A DNA stretch of 64,000 nt, from positions 28,095,616-28,159,615 of the forward strand of contig NC_084894.1 of the NCBI RefSeq assembly GCF_958979055.1. The letters run 5' to 3'. Origin of the DNA: Alnus glutinosa. Its lineage: Eukaryota; Streptophyta; Magnoliopsida; Fagales; Betulaceae. A model generated the notes under the pieces. That model had not been told where the DNA came from. It searched no databases and was given only the letters and a program-made list of their open reading frames with translations. The position numbers were made by a program, and so were the translations under genes. Shown in pieces: positions 23,956-34,700 of the stretch (positions are counted from its first letter, which is position 1; each line of letters starts with the position of its first letter).

Positions 23956-24239
23956 TTCATCCTATGTAGCTGTACGAGATAATTGCCTTGGTCCTTCGAC
24001 CGATCATACAGCAACAGATAATGTTACAACAGGCACTTTCCTGTCATTTTACCGAACACCCAGGGCACATCAGCATTCTGCTGATCGTCGAATTTGGCAA
24101 ATAACAGAAGCACCCTTCAAGATGTGATTCCGGCAAATATAGAGTAGCAATTATTTAATTGAACCAGAAAACCCAATCCTAGGAAAAATTAATTTTACTT
24201 TTAAATCAGAGAGTAGCAATTTACCTTAATCTCTTTGAT

Positions 24240-27200
24240 TTATGACTGATGCAACAGTGTGCTACTCTGAAACTTTTCCTTCCACAACTTCCAAGCTCTC
24301 CTGACTTCATCCAATTGTGCATCTGGAATGCTTGTATGCTCATCCAATTTTTCAACCCAGTCCTTCCAAGGAGAACCCGAAGGGTCCAAGAACTTTGAGA
24401 CTTCAGGCAACATTACAGATGTGTAGAACTGGTCAACTGCTTTCAAAATTTCTTCTGATTCAACTATTGTCAGCATTTCAGGCCTCTTTACATCTCCAGG
24501 TTTATTTCTGATAGAGAAACTATTTCCCCTCAAAATCAAAACTTCAGGTGGGGCAAGGGGTAGAACGATCCGTGAGAACTTGGCAAGTGACAATGTTGTA
24601 ATATCTCCAGGGAGTAATTGGCGCTTTACTGCCACAGCAGTCCCAACCATTTTGCGGATCTATTGAAATGAATAATGACTAATGTTAAAAGATGTGGAAT
24701 GAATTAGTAAAAACAGGATCAAATTAGCATTCTTTAATGTAAATTTCTTCACCAAGTACAAGGCAACCAAATAATAGCTATTAGCCTACTCCAAAGGCTT
24801 CATGAATAAGCAGAAGTTCCAAGTCTGTCTGAGACAAAGTACAATCAAATGACTAAAATGAGCATGGAGAAAGGATCTGAATCATGTGGCCCATAAACAT
24901 GTAAATAGGAGAGGGAAAGGTGTCCATCTAGGACCATACCCATTACTGTATGCTGGGATCACTTAGGTCCAAGATGGTAATTTTTAGAACAGAATGATTC
25001 AACATAATAAAAATTAAATGGGTGTCCGGATGCAGCTTCAAGTAATATTTACACCAGTAAGCATTTAAATTACATATCTTTCCAGAAGAATAGCAGCTAA
25101 AATGATAACACGTGCTACAGAGCTTCACTGAACTAAATACCTATTAATATCTCCTAAGAAGTAGATGGTGTGAGGTCGAATCCATATGGAAGGGTGTTGA
25201 TTAGCAATCCCAAAAGAAGTAGATGGTGATTGTTGCTTTCAGTAACTGCTTTTGAACTTGAGGTACTGCATGTAAAATTAATGGTAAACACCTATTTTAG
25301 TCCCTACGAAATTCACAAAGTTCCAATTTGATCTCTAAAATAAAAATTAATATTTTTCTTTAAAATGGCTACACCATACGAATAACTGGCCTTGGATATC
25401 TGTTATGTCAATATTAATTACTTGGACACTATCTTCCATCAAATTTGATAAAAGAAATGACTGAATTGCCTTTTTTATAAAACTATTGAAGGAGTTGATT
25501 GTAACTTACCAAACTAGAACTTCGTGACTACTAAAATAGTCGTTTGCCCTAAAATTAATTACTAAAAAACTCTTATCGAGAGAAATAGGCAGATCCACCC
25601 TATCGAAGTCACAATCACCTTAAGTTGCACCCAGATGTAATCAAAGCAAATATTATCTCTAAACTTCCATGTGTATGCTTCTACATCTAAATTCATTAAG
25701 TGGTATCTGAAACAAGATTAAATGAGATGTGCCAAAAAAGGGATAGATAAAAAGATTAAATATTTTCCTTCAGTTATATTGCAAAGCCTTACTTGATGTA
25801 ACATGAAAGACTCTCCCCATATAGAAAGCTCAACATAAGGAAATCCAAGTGATTTCTCCAGCTTTCCACAAGAACAGCAAAAGATCTTTCTGAAGTGGGA
25901 AGCACTTATCCTGTCCATCTCATCAGGTTCGTGTAACCATCTTGCAAGGACAGCTGAATTGGTAGTGGGAGCCTTTGGATCTTTTTCGTGCTTATTGCAA
26001 GTGTCAGCTAGATGTTCATGAAAAACATTGAATTCTGAAGAACTTTTGCTCATCCTCTCAGCATCTAGTGCAATCGCTCCATCAATCACAAAATCTTCGT
26101 CTCCATCACTTTCCTCAGACTCACAGGCTGATGCCTCACTGGATGATCTTGCTCTTCCAGGAACATTGTCATTTCCAAGTGATTGTTTCGCAGGAAGCTG
26201 TTTTCTATACTTGGACCGTACTGTATAATTGTGGAAAGGATGTTCTCCCTACAAATGGCATTCCCAAATATAAAAATTGGTTTACAAGAGACCTCTAGCA
26301 TATAGGAATATACAGTACCTATGGACCATGATTACAACAGACTATTCTCCATAAAGGCCAGAGCAACAAAGTTTAACTAATCTCAAGGAACGAGGCTTCT
26401 GTGAGGGCCCCAAAGGAGATTTAAAGAATTCTTAAATGAACAAATACCCAATATTAATAATATGAGAGCAATAATATTGTCTTCCTCCCATACATCAAAT
26501 CTTCTTTTCACCATAAAAAAAGTGTAATCACCAGATGAACATACGAAAAGATCTGAAACAAATTTAAAAGCACGCCAGCATGCTTATAAACAAAATGTGG
26601 AGTGTAGCAAATAACTTGGGAGGCTGACACATGATTGTGTCAATAAAAGGACATGCAAAATTAAACATTCCCTTACTAAAAGTATGAATTCATTGTTGAG
26701 AGCAGATTTTCAACTTCAGGTGCGTTTGAGATTACGATTTCGTAGACAGCGATTTCAAACTAAATCGCAAAAAATAAACCAATTGGGAATTGCGTTTTTA
26801 AAAAATTGCGACTTGAAAATGCAGAAAATTACTTTTTTAAATCGCAAGCAATTGGGTGTTTTTTTTAAAACAAGAAATTTTAAATGCTAATCTGCGATTT
26901 TAAAGGCCAAATTACGATTTTGCCAAACGCTTAATTACGTTTTAAAAATCACTTTTTCAAATCTCACATTTTTAAATCGCACTTTTTGAAATCGCAAACC
27001 CAAACGGACCCTTAATTGCTTATGCGTTATGTGCACTTAAAAGCTGTATAAAACAACTAATAGAAACAGAATGCGTGAACTGAAGTTCATGCCAAAAATT
27101 GTTGATTCCGTTATAAAAGAGCAACTCAATTAGATGTTAGCAGGAATTCACTTCACAACCAGAGAAAGATTAATAAAGGATTTAAAGAAAGAAAAGACAA

Positions 27201-29297
27201 ATACCACACCTCAAAGGCATTTAATATATTATTGAAGTCCGACAAATGATAATCAACCTCAGCTGTGCTAAAGGAACTTTTGATTCCAATAATTTCTGCA
27301 GGAAGGAGATAAGAATACTTCCGGAGATTACACTCCCTTCTAGGATCGAAGCTCCTAAAATATAAAGACAGGTGACCAAAACCAAAGGATTAGAAGATAG
27401 AAAGGAAGAATAGCGCAGACTTGTGAAAAAGAACTTCATGCCAATATGCCATGAGTAACTCTATAAGTCACGGACGTTTAGGTACTTATCAAAAAAAAAG
27501 TCACGGACATTTAGGTAAATTAAAATGATTAACCTATTTTGCGTTCTTTCCACAAACAATGAGAAAAATAATTTCCAACTATAAAGGAAATACCTCAAGG
27601 TCTAAACAATCACAAGTCAACAGTGAGGCCTTCATCTAATAATTTAGTATAATAATAACATTTGAGAAAATATTTTCTTTGATTTTACTAAATGATATCT
27701 ATTTCTGGCCTTCTTAGCAAGGCATGGTAGGAATCATAATTTGGAGGCAGAAATAAGATATGACAAAATCAGGTCATATATGGAAACAATTTGCAAGTAA
27801 TTTAGTAGCCTCAAAACAGTCCAACTGAGGAAGTAATTACAATAGATTAATTTATTAACAACTCTTACCCCAATTCATATATGCAACAAGTACTTATCAA
27901 AAAATTCATATATGCAACAAGTGAAACAAGTAACTTTTCAAGTTAAAAAGGAGCACATTTTCATGATGCTAATCCATCATCAAGATATCAGAAATCCTAC
28001 ATATTTAACAACATTATTCACAGGATTTCTATTAGGAAGAAAAACAGTAACAATCCAGGGTCTCACTTCTGTGCGGGCAAAATGCTGAAGACTTTGATAT
28101 TTTTAGGAAGATGAGAGTTGATGTGATTTGCAAGAGCCATGCCATTAGGGTCTTCTTTCCATGCATTTTCAGGGATTTCCATTTTCAATGATATCGTTGT
28201 TGCCAATGAGTGCACCTAAAAAACTCATAAATCGCCATGAAACATGAAAAATAATCAGCAACCTCATGTTGTACGCAGATAATAGCAAAAACATAATGCA
28301 AAAAAAACCAATCCACAAAAACTAGTTTACAAAATTACTCCTTTATCAGTACGGCTACTTCTTGCCCACGCAATTTTGTAGAGATTCCCGTAATTACTAT
28401 CACTAATCCCACCAGCCTTAAATATGGCCCCCTCCAATTCTCCTTCAATCGCTACATATAAAAAATTGTAATGCTTTTAGCAACAATCATATTAAATCAT
28501 CAGTTATCCTAAAAGTTTAAGCTGATTTGATCATTTAATTAATATTATAACATTTTCTCCTCACATGTAGACTCAAACTTTCTCTTAATAAAATGATGCC
28601 CAGCACAAGAAATATTTAATTGAAATTGATAATCAATTACGAAGATAAGGTTCAACCTTAGGACTTGTTTTCATAACATGCTAAATTTAAATTATCAGTT
28701 ATCCTAAAAGTTAAGCAGTTAGGAAATGATAAATTTAATCATTTAATTAATATTCTAACAAATCCTTCCGCGCTATGGCAAGCTGATTTGAACTAATAGT
28801 TATACTACATAGTCAATGTACTTAAAAGATAGCTTTAATAACAAGAAGAAAAAAAATTCAAATGAACGCGTTGAGGATTTCTAATTAAGCAATAATCTAC
28901 AGAGTCGAAAAGAAACGAATAATCTTACTGGATAATGAGGGTTCGTGTCGTTGCATTTGCAGACCTGAACGAAATTTATACATGGTAGAAAAAAAATAAA
29001 TAAATTAATACATTAGAATAAAAAAGATAAATAGAGAGAGAGAGAGAGAGAGAGAGAGTAAAAGAAGTGACCTCTGTAATCGGATCCGACGTAACCGACC
29101 CGAATGACGACTTTCTTTTTGCGGAAAGGTTGCCATTTGTGGGTGGAGGAAGAGGAAGAAGAAGAAGAGCAGTGTGGACCGTGTGGTCGTAGGGGTAGTG
29201 ATGGGATTCTGAAAAGTCTGAAGCTCGGGGATTGGGCTGGATGCGGGTTCTTGAGGAGGCATGGGGAGAGCGGGAAACGAAGAGACGAGATGGCCAT
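24240..29297 (-). CDS. TruA-family tRNA/RNA pseudouridine synthase
   Basis: Seven exons on the minus strand: 29297-29072, 28964-28929, 28451-28339, 28215-28067, 27354-27210, 26248-25793 and 24659-24240. All junctions keep phase and predict 514 residues. The enzyme isomerises uridine to pseudouridine in RNA. The family signature is clear: [19 protein letters not shown] at the start of the fold, [15 protein letters not shown] with the catalytic Asp (about residue 123), [30 protein letters not shown] and [17 protein letters not shown]. The first 60 residues are rich in Ser, Pro and Arg and could target a plastid or mitochondrion. Exon 6 adds a long Ser/Glu/Asp-rich insertion (about residues 245-300) between conserved blocks. 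The C-terminal 80 or so residues form an extension with many charged residues. Exact RNA substrate unknown. Confidence 0.9.
24660..25792 (-). other. Last intron (1.1 kb) of the pseudouridine synthase
   Basis: Bounded by GTAAGG after CAT CAA and by AG before ATCCGCAAAATG. It contains unremarkable AT-rich DNA; no internal gene or clear transposon end seen. Confidence 0.7.
26718..27011. mobile_element. Tourist/PIF-like MITE in intron 5 of the pseudouridine synthase
   Basis: About 294 bp with imperfect inverted ends: AGGTGCGTTTGAGATTACG at the left, and at the right the reverse complement of GGGTCCGTTTGGGTTTGCG. The interior is full of TTTAAATCGC-type blocks shared with the MITE at 3338-3637. 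Flanking TTC and TTA could be a decayed 3-bp target duplication. It lies wholly in the intron 26249-27209. Confidence 0.65.
27465..27517 (+). repeat. LINE-tail micro-insertion with 20-bp target duplication (1)
   Basis: A 20-bp sequence, AAGTCACGGACGTTTAGGTA (27465-27484), is followed by CTTATC plus an A-run and then by a second copy with one mismatch (27498-27517). The insert proper is about 13 bases. Located in intron 4 of the pseudouridine synthase. Confidence 0.8.
27872..27922 (+). repeat. LINE-tail micro-insertion with 20-bp target duplication (2)
   Basis: AATTCATATATGCAACAAGT at 27872-27891 is exactly repeated at 27903-27922, separated only by ACTTATCAAAA. The same ACTTATC + poly(A) insert occurs at 27483-27497 and ends a longer insert at 36915-36962. 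Confidence 0.85.
29033..29058. repeat. (GA)n microsatellite in intron 1 of the pseudouridine synthase
   Basis: About 13 AG units lie 14 bases from the exon 1 donor. On the coding strand this reads as a CT tract right after the splice site. Confidence 0.9.
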
Positions 29298-29466
29298 GTG
29301 GAAGGAGCGTGCTGAATCGAGTGTCTCTGGGTGAGGTGTGAAGGGGTTGGCTTGTGTAGCGATAAAGAGGCCTAAAATGGTTAGTGGCGTCCCAAACGAC
29401 CACCGTTTAGTACGGATTAGGTCCTCAAATTTATAATAAAATTATCTTAGAAAATTCAAATTTTTC

Positions 29467-29680
29467 CTCTGATTGTTTCGGTATAAAATGGTTTCCGTCG
29501 TAAAATAATTTTAATTAAGTCATTTTTCAAAAAAATATTTTCAATCGAAATCATTTTCCAGTGTTTGGCATGTACAAAAAATTACAAATATTTTTTTATA
29601 TTTTTATTTAATCATATTAATTTATAAAAATCAAATTTTATTCGCAACATACAAAATATTAATGTAAAATAATATAATTA

Positions 29681-29742
<62 letters not shown>

Positions 29743-30171
29743 GCGCATACAGATCTTGGCCAGTTGGCTGCTGGCCAAGATCCTGCCGTTCTGGGAGGAT
29801 CCCAGCTAAATGGCCGGGGGTCTGGCCATTCTGGCTAGATTCTAGCCAGTCTGATTGGAATTTGGCACAGTACCATCAAAATCCAGTGAAGATAGCTAGA
29901 CATTGCTGGATTTCGGCGTAATTTTTCAGATTCTGGCACCGACCAGTGCCGGAATCTAACTCGTTGGAATCCGACGATAATTGACTGCTTGAAGTCTTGA
30001 ACGTAAAGATTGATATCGCCGTTTAAAAGAGGGAAAAAAACGTAAATCATTTTCCAAATTTTACTAAGCATTTTTTGGTCAAACGAAAATTATTTTCCGG
30101 TTGACCATTATTTTCTCCTCTACTGAACACCGCAAAATGCCGAAATCATTTTACGTCGAAACAAACGGAGC
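29467..30171. mobile_element. Non-autonomous DNA transposon with terminal inverted repeats (about 700 bp)
   Basis: The left end contains GATTGTTTCGGTATAAAATGG, a diverged match to the reverse complement of the right end (GCTCCGTTTGTTTCGACGTAAAATG). Both are followed inward by AAATCATTTTCC-like blocks. The interior has a (TA)n microsatellite at about 29684-29740 and a TGGCC/CTGGCC-rich segment at 29757-29850. No transposase. I could not define the target duplication, so the superfamily is open. Confidence 0.5.
29685..29740. repeat. (TA)n microsatellite
   Basis: About 28 uninterrupted TA units inside the transposon relic upstream of the pseudouridine synthase. Confidence 0.95.
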
Positions 30172-30550
30172 AAATAAATTTTGATTGCGCTAGAGGAAGC
30201 TGGAGATCCAAACCTATTTTAGATCAGACGACGTGATGCATTTTAACTATCCTAAACCGGTCGTGAAAGGCAAACCACGTGGTCCTCATCCTCTTTGTTC
30301 AAAGGATAGCCCGACCACTAATAAATTGCTCATTGGAAATAGCCAAACAACCTTAAAATTGGCTATTGAGGTGATGAAATCATTACTTGATTAAGAAAAT
30401 GGTTTGACCACCCAAAATTAGCCATCGGAATGGGTGGTTTGGCCATCCATCATTCACAAGAGCTTGCTCCACTCTCATTCTTTCATTTTCTTTTATTTTT
30501 TTATTCTTCTTTTTAAAAAATTAAAAAAGTAAAATTGCTCTTTCCGCTAA
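30172..30550. other. Intergenic, no gene seen
   Basis: Mixed-composition DNA with partly repeated phrases around GGTTTGACCACCCAAAATTAGCC and GGTTTGGCCATCC, perhaps another decayed MITE. No coding signal. Confidence 0.4.
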
Positions 30551-30892
30551 GAGCACTCACAAATGGATTCTTCATATTTAGTTTTTCTTTACATTTTTAA
30601 CAAAAACCACAAAAATGTCCAAATAATAGACTCTTTAGCAAATGTGAAACTTAAAATTTATCACATTTTCTCTTTAGATTTAAAGAGCAAAAAAACACAA
30701 TGTTATAATTTTTTTTAATAATACTTTTTGCAAACCATACCAATGTTCTTAATTTTTTTAATAAATAAAAACTGCTTGATGTGGCAATATTATTATAAAT
30801 GATTAAAAAATAGTATTTATTTAATGTTGATAAACATTTAAAAAGTTTGTTGTTAAATTTAAAAAAATTATAAATATGCCTTGTGAATGCTC
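30551..30892. mobile_element. Tourist/PIF-Harbinger-like MITE (342 bp)
   Basis: Inverted ends GAGCACTCACAA (left) and GAGCATTCACAA (reverse complement of right end) match at 11 of 12 positions. The element is flanked on both sides by TAA (30548-30550 and 30893-30895). Interior AT-rich and non-coding. It lies between the divergent pseudouridine synthase and TIC110 genes. Confidence 0.8.
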
Positions 30893-30895
30893 TAA

Positions 30896-31728
30896 ATACC
30901 ATAGCACTATTGTGCGATCAGGGGTATAAGATGAGTCAAACCGCTTGTGAACTTGGCTCGGCTTAGTTCGGTTAAACTTGGTTCAGTCTCAGTTAGAATA
31001 ATAAATTGGACGTTTATGAATACAATAATATGTTCGAATATTAAATGAGACATATTCGTATAAACTCGACTCGACTCTGATAAGTTTGTATAAACTCGTA
31101 TAACTTCATTTTTACAATTTTTTTTCTTCGTATTATTTTTATTTTGTAATAAAAACATCTTAAGTAATATGATAGATATAACTTGAATTATTGTTGTAAG
31201 TTTAATTTTATAGATTTGTGTGTATATAAGTATGTTTGTGAGTATGTATGGTTATATGTGTGTACATGCATGCACATAATTTGTGTATGTGCACAATAAA
31301 TTTATTTACATACATATAAACTCGAAATTATATTATTTAAGATTCAAGTTAGTTTAATTAATTAACTTAAATAATAAAATTTTAACAGTACTTAATTAAT
31401 TAATGATTATTATAAATTTACGGAAACGTAAACAATTGAGATATTTAATTTATGTAAAAAATAAAATCGAGCTGGATTCCTATTAGAAATAAAATTAAAC
31501 ATCCAAATTTGAACAGAAGAAGGACCTATGTGCGATGAACGAATAGGAAGGCCAGTCTCTATCCATTTCCTATAATTGTTTTGTCGTCGGCACTCTATCT
31601 ACTCTTCTCCCTATCCTCTTCTTCTTTCACTCTCACTCTCTTCGTTAAACCCTAAAGAAAAACCTTCCATTTCCTTAGCAAGCTCCGCCCACGACGTCGT
31701 TCCGGGACCTCCGTTAGTAGAGGGAGCC
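30896..31728. other. Upstream region and 5' UTR of TIC110
   Basis: 30910-31110 carries phrases like GGCTCGGCTTAGTTCGG and AACTCGACTCGACTC typical of a dispersed plant repeat. From about 31500 base composition becomes mixed and leads into a pyrimidine-rich leader (31600-31650). The open frame begins further upstream (31576), but the conserved protein starts at the ATG at 31729. Confidence 0.5.
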
Positions 31729-34700
31729 ATGAACCCCTCTACTCTCTTCGCTTCTCCCTCTACTCCTCACCGTTCCGTTATCTACTCCCCGTTCCTCAGC
31801 CCCCTCCCCCTCCGTTCCACCACACACTCCAAAAAACTCACCCTCCAACGACGCCGTTCGCGGGCCTCAATCAACTTCTCCGCCGACGACCAATCCGCCC
31901 CCTCCACGTCACCTCCCCCTCCCAACAATGTCTTCGGCGACAAGAGGGAGCTCACAGGGATTCAGCCTCTGGTGGCCAAGTTATCACCCCCGGCTAGATT
32001 AGCGACCTCGGCTCTGATCCTCGGCGCGGCGATCGCCGCTGGCTATGGCTTGGGGTCTCGGTTCGGCAAGTCCCAGACGGCGGCTCTGGGCGGCGCCGTG
32101 GTGCTCGGTGCAGCCGGTGGGGCTGCCGGGTATGCTCTCAATGCCTGCGCACCGGATGTCGCTGCCGCGGATTTGCACAATTACGTGGCCGGCCACGGTG
32201 ACCCTCGGGCAGTGAAGAAGGACGACATCGAAAAGATTGTGAAAAAGTCAGTTTGATTAAGACTCTTATCTGGTTGATTATTATAATTGATTAGTGTAAT
32301 TGAGGTTTTAGTGGTAATTTTGTTAGTATTGGTGAATTCGTTTCCATTGGTTTAAGAACTCTAATATGTAATTATAATGGAATTTTGATGTATTTATCGA
32401 CTTAATTTTGTTGTAGTTTCACCATAGTAGCTGTTCTGATTTCCTTATTTGATTTTCAGATATGGAGTGAGCAAGCAAGACGAGGCATTCAATGCTGAGC
32501 TTTGTGGTATATATTGCCAGTGAGTCGAAATTAATTTTTCGTTTTTTAAATTAAGTTGTGCATATATGAGTAAATGAAATGTATTACAAATTTTGTTTAT
32601 ATGCCGTTTATTTTGTATGTGAGACGTGGTTTGAGATTCCTATATGTTTAGTTGGATTATCTTGTGAATTTATTTGGTTAATTTTCTATTTGGATTGGAT
32701 GTTTAGGTTCGTGTCTTCCGTCCTTCCTCCAGGAGGGGAAGAGCTCAAAGGTGATGAAGTTGACACGATAATCAACTTTAAAAAAGCATTGGGCATGGAT
32801 GACCCAGATGCTGCAGCAATGCATATGGAGGTACTGTCTCACATTTTATTGTTGGCATTTATTCAAAATTTGAGAATGCTAAAGGTTTTGTGTGAGCCAG
32901 ATTTCAAATATTACTGGTGTTGATGTTGCTTGTGGCTTTAAAGATTGGTAGGCGAATCTTTAGGCAACGGCTTGAAACTGGAGATCGTGATGCTGGCATA
33001 GAGGAACGTCGGGTAGGTCGTATGTGCTAGTTTTCTTGACTATTGTCTCGAATCTCAAGTATTGGAATTGAAGATATGGAGCTTGACCATTATTAACCTC
33101 CAGTGCAGGCATTTCAGAAGCTCATTTATGTTTCAACTCTTGTGTTTGGAGAAGCATCATCTTTTCTTTTACCTTGGAAACGTGTTTTCAAGGTCACTGA
33201 TTCCCAGGTAATTGAAACGTGCCTTGTATTGTGAATTCTTTTCTGCCATCACAACTTACCATACATTGACATTGATCAAATTTCTTATGCTCTCATCATC
33301 TATTACTTTTTATCATAACGATTTTTTCTTCCATTAATTTACCGAGTGGGCAATAATAAATTTTTCTGCCAGGTTGAGATTTCTATCCGCGATAATGCCC
33401 AGCGGTTGTATGCTTCTAAGCTAAAATCAGTTGGCCGAGGTAAATACATTATGCATTAAGGTCTTTGTGAGTGACTAGTAGGATTGTTGTATTGTCTTAG
33501 CTTGTGTTTGAGTTAAGCAAGATTGCAAACACTGAGCAGTTTATACAGTGCTGATTACTTTCTTAAGCAAGGGCCAATCATATTTGATATACATCCAGTT
33601 TCTTGAACATTAATGATTCACTATATACTGATTACTTTTTTTTTCCCATGATAGGTTATTGTTTCATATAGTTATTTGGTTGAGTACTTTCGTGAATGAT
33701 TTCATTTGTGGGTTTCTACTTGCAATCTTTTAGCGGTCGTATTTGTTTTGAACTCTGAATACAAAGAAATGATTAAATATTGCTTTAGATATTGATGCGG
33801 AGCACCTTGTTAGCCTTAGAAAAGCACAACGTTCATATCAACTTTCTGAGGAGGTACCATCTCCATCCTTTTGTTGTTGAGAGGATTCATGTAGCTGGTT
33901 TGTAATTGTTCTCTATGTGATATGTCCTATTCATTTCAGCTTGCCATGGACTTGTTTAGGGAGCGAACAAGAAAACTGGTTGAGGAAAATATTTCATCAG
34001 CACTCAGTATACTCAAGTCCAGGACAAGATCAGTGTATGGTCACAACTGTTTGCAATAATTAATGCTTACAGATGATTTTGTGTATCACAAACTCTTACG
34101 TGTTATAATCCTATATAATTACATTTTGTCTAACAGGATGGTCTTTTCTTCTGTAATCTAATCATAATTTTCCTGCAATCAGTGAACCACTTCTGTATAC
34201 GCTTGTATGCCATGGCGTGCCCCTCCCCCCTTTGTTGTTTTGATAGATTCAATTACTCATTATTTTTTCTCCTTTCAATAATTTTATCTAAGAGTGTCCT
34301 TGTGTTCCTGTACATGCTTTCTGTTGTGAATTTTATTGTAGAAGGATCTTCTGCTCCTTTTTATTTGAGTCTTATTGGAGGTTTTGGTTTGCTATATCAT
34401 TATTAGTTCGTGATCTGTATCATTTTCATCATCTAACAAAAATTGGCTTTCCAGCAGGAGTGTCACGGAAGTCGTGAAAGAGCTTGACAAGATAATAGCT
34501 TTTAACAATTTGCTTATCTCACTGAAGAACCATCCGAATGCAGCTCAATTTGCCCCTGGGGTCGGTCCGGTTTCTTTACTAGGTATGGAGCCTAATTGAG
34601 CTTTTGCTTTAATGTTTATCACAGCATCTCAACTTGAGTCTTGGACATTCCGATTTTATTAGCTGGTATTGATTTGTATCTTTGGCTAGATGGTGAGTAT

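Larger units (their letters stand above)
21552..24239. other. Repeat-rich intergenic region
   Basis: No gene seen. Contents include an exact 44-bp direct repeat, a CCGC/GCGG-rich repeat, a recurring TTTAATCATTTAATTAATATTC repeat near 22670, a CT tract at 22915-22942, a TA microsatellite at about 23081-23110, and a dispersed GTCGGGTT-type repeat at 23575-23955. Confidence 0.6.

Noticed and set aside
26684..26890. Basic 68-residue open frame
   Set aside because: It overlaps the left half of an intronic MITE and reflects its sequence bias.
29005..29403. Alternative 132-residue frame overlapping exon 1 of the pseudouridine synthase
   Set aside because: A different frame across the same exon; the frame with [14 protein letters not shown] is the conserved one.
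31576..31728. N-terminal extension of TIC110 from an upstream ATG
   Set aside because: Starting at 31729 gives 1016 residues and a normal transit peptide; the upstream 51 residues come from a pyrimidine-rich leader.
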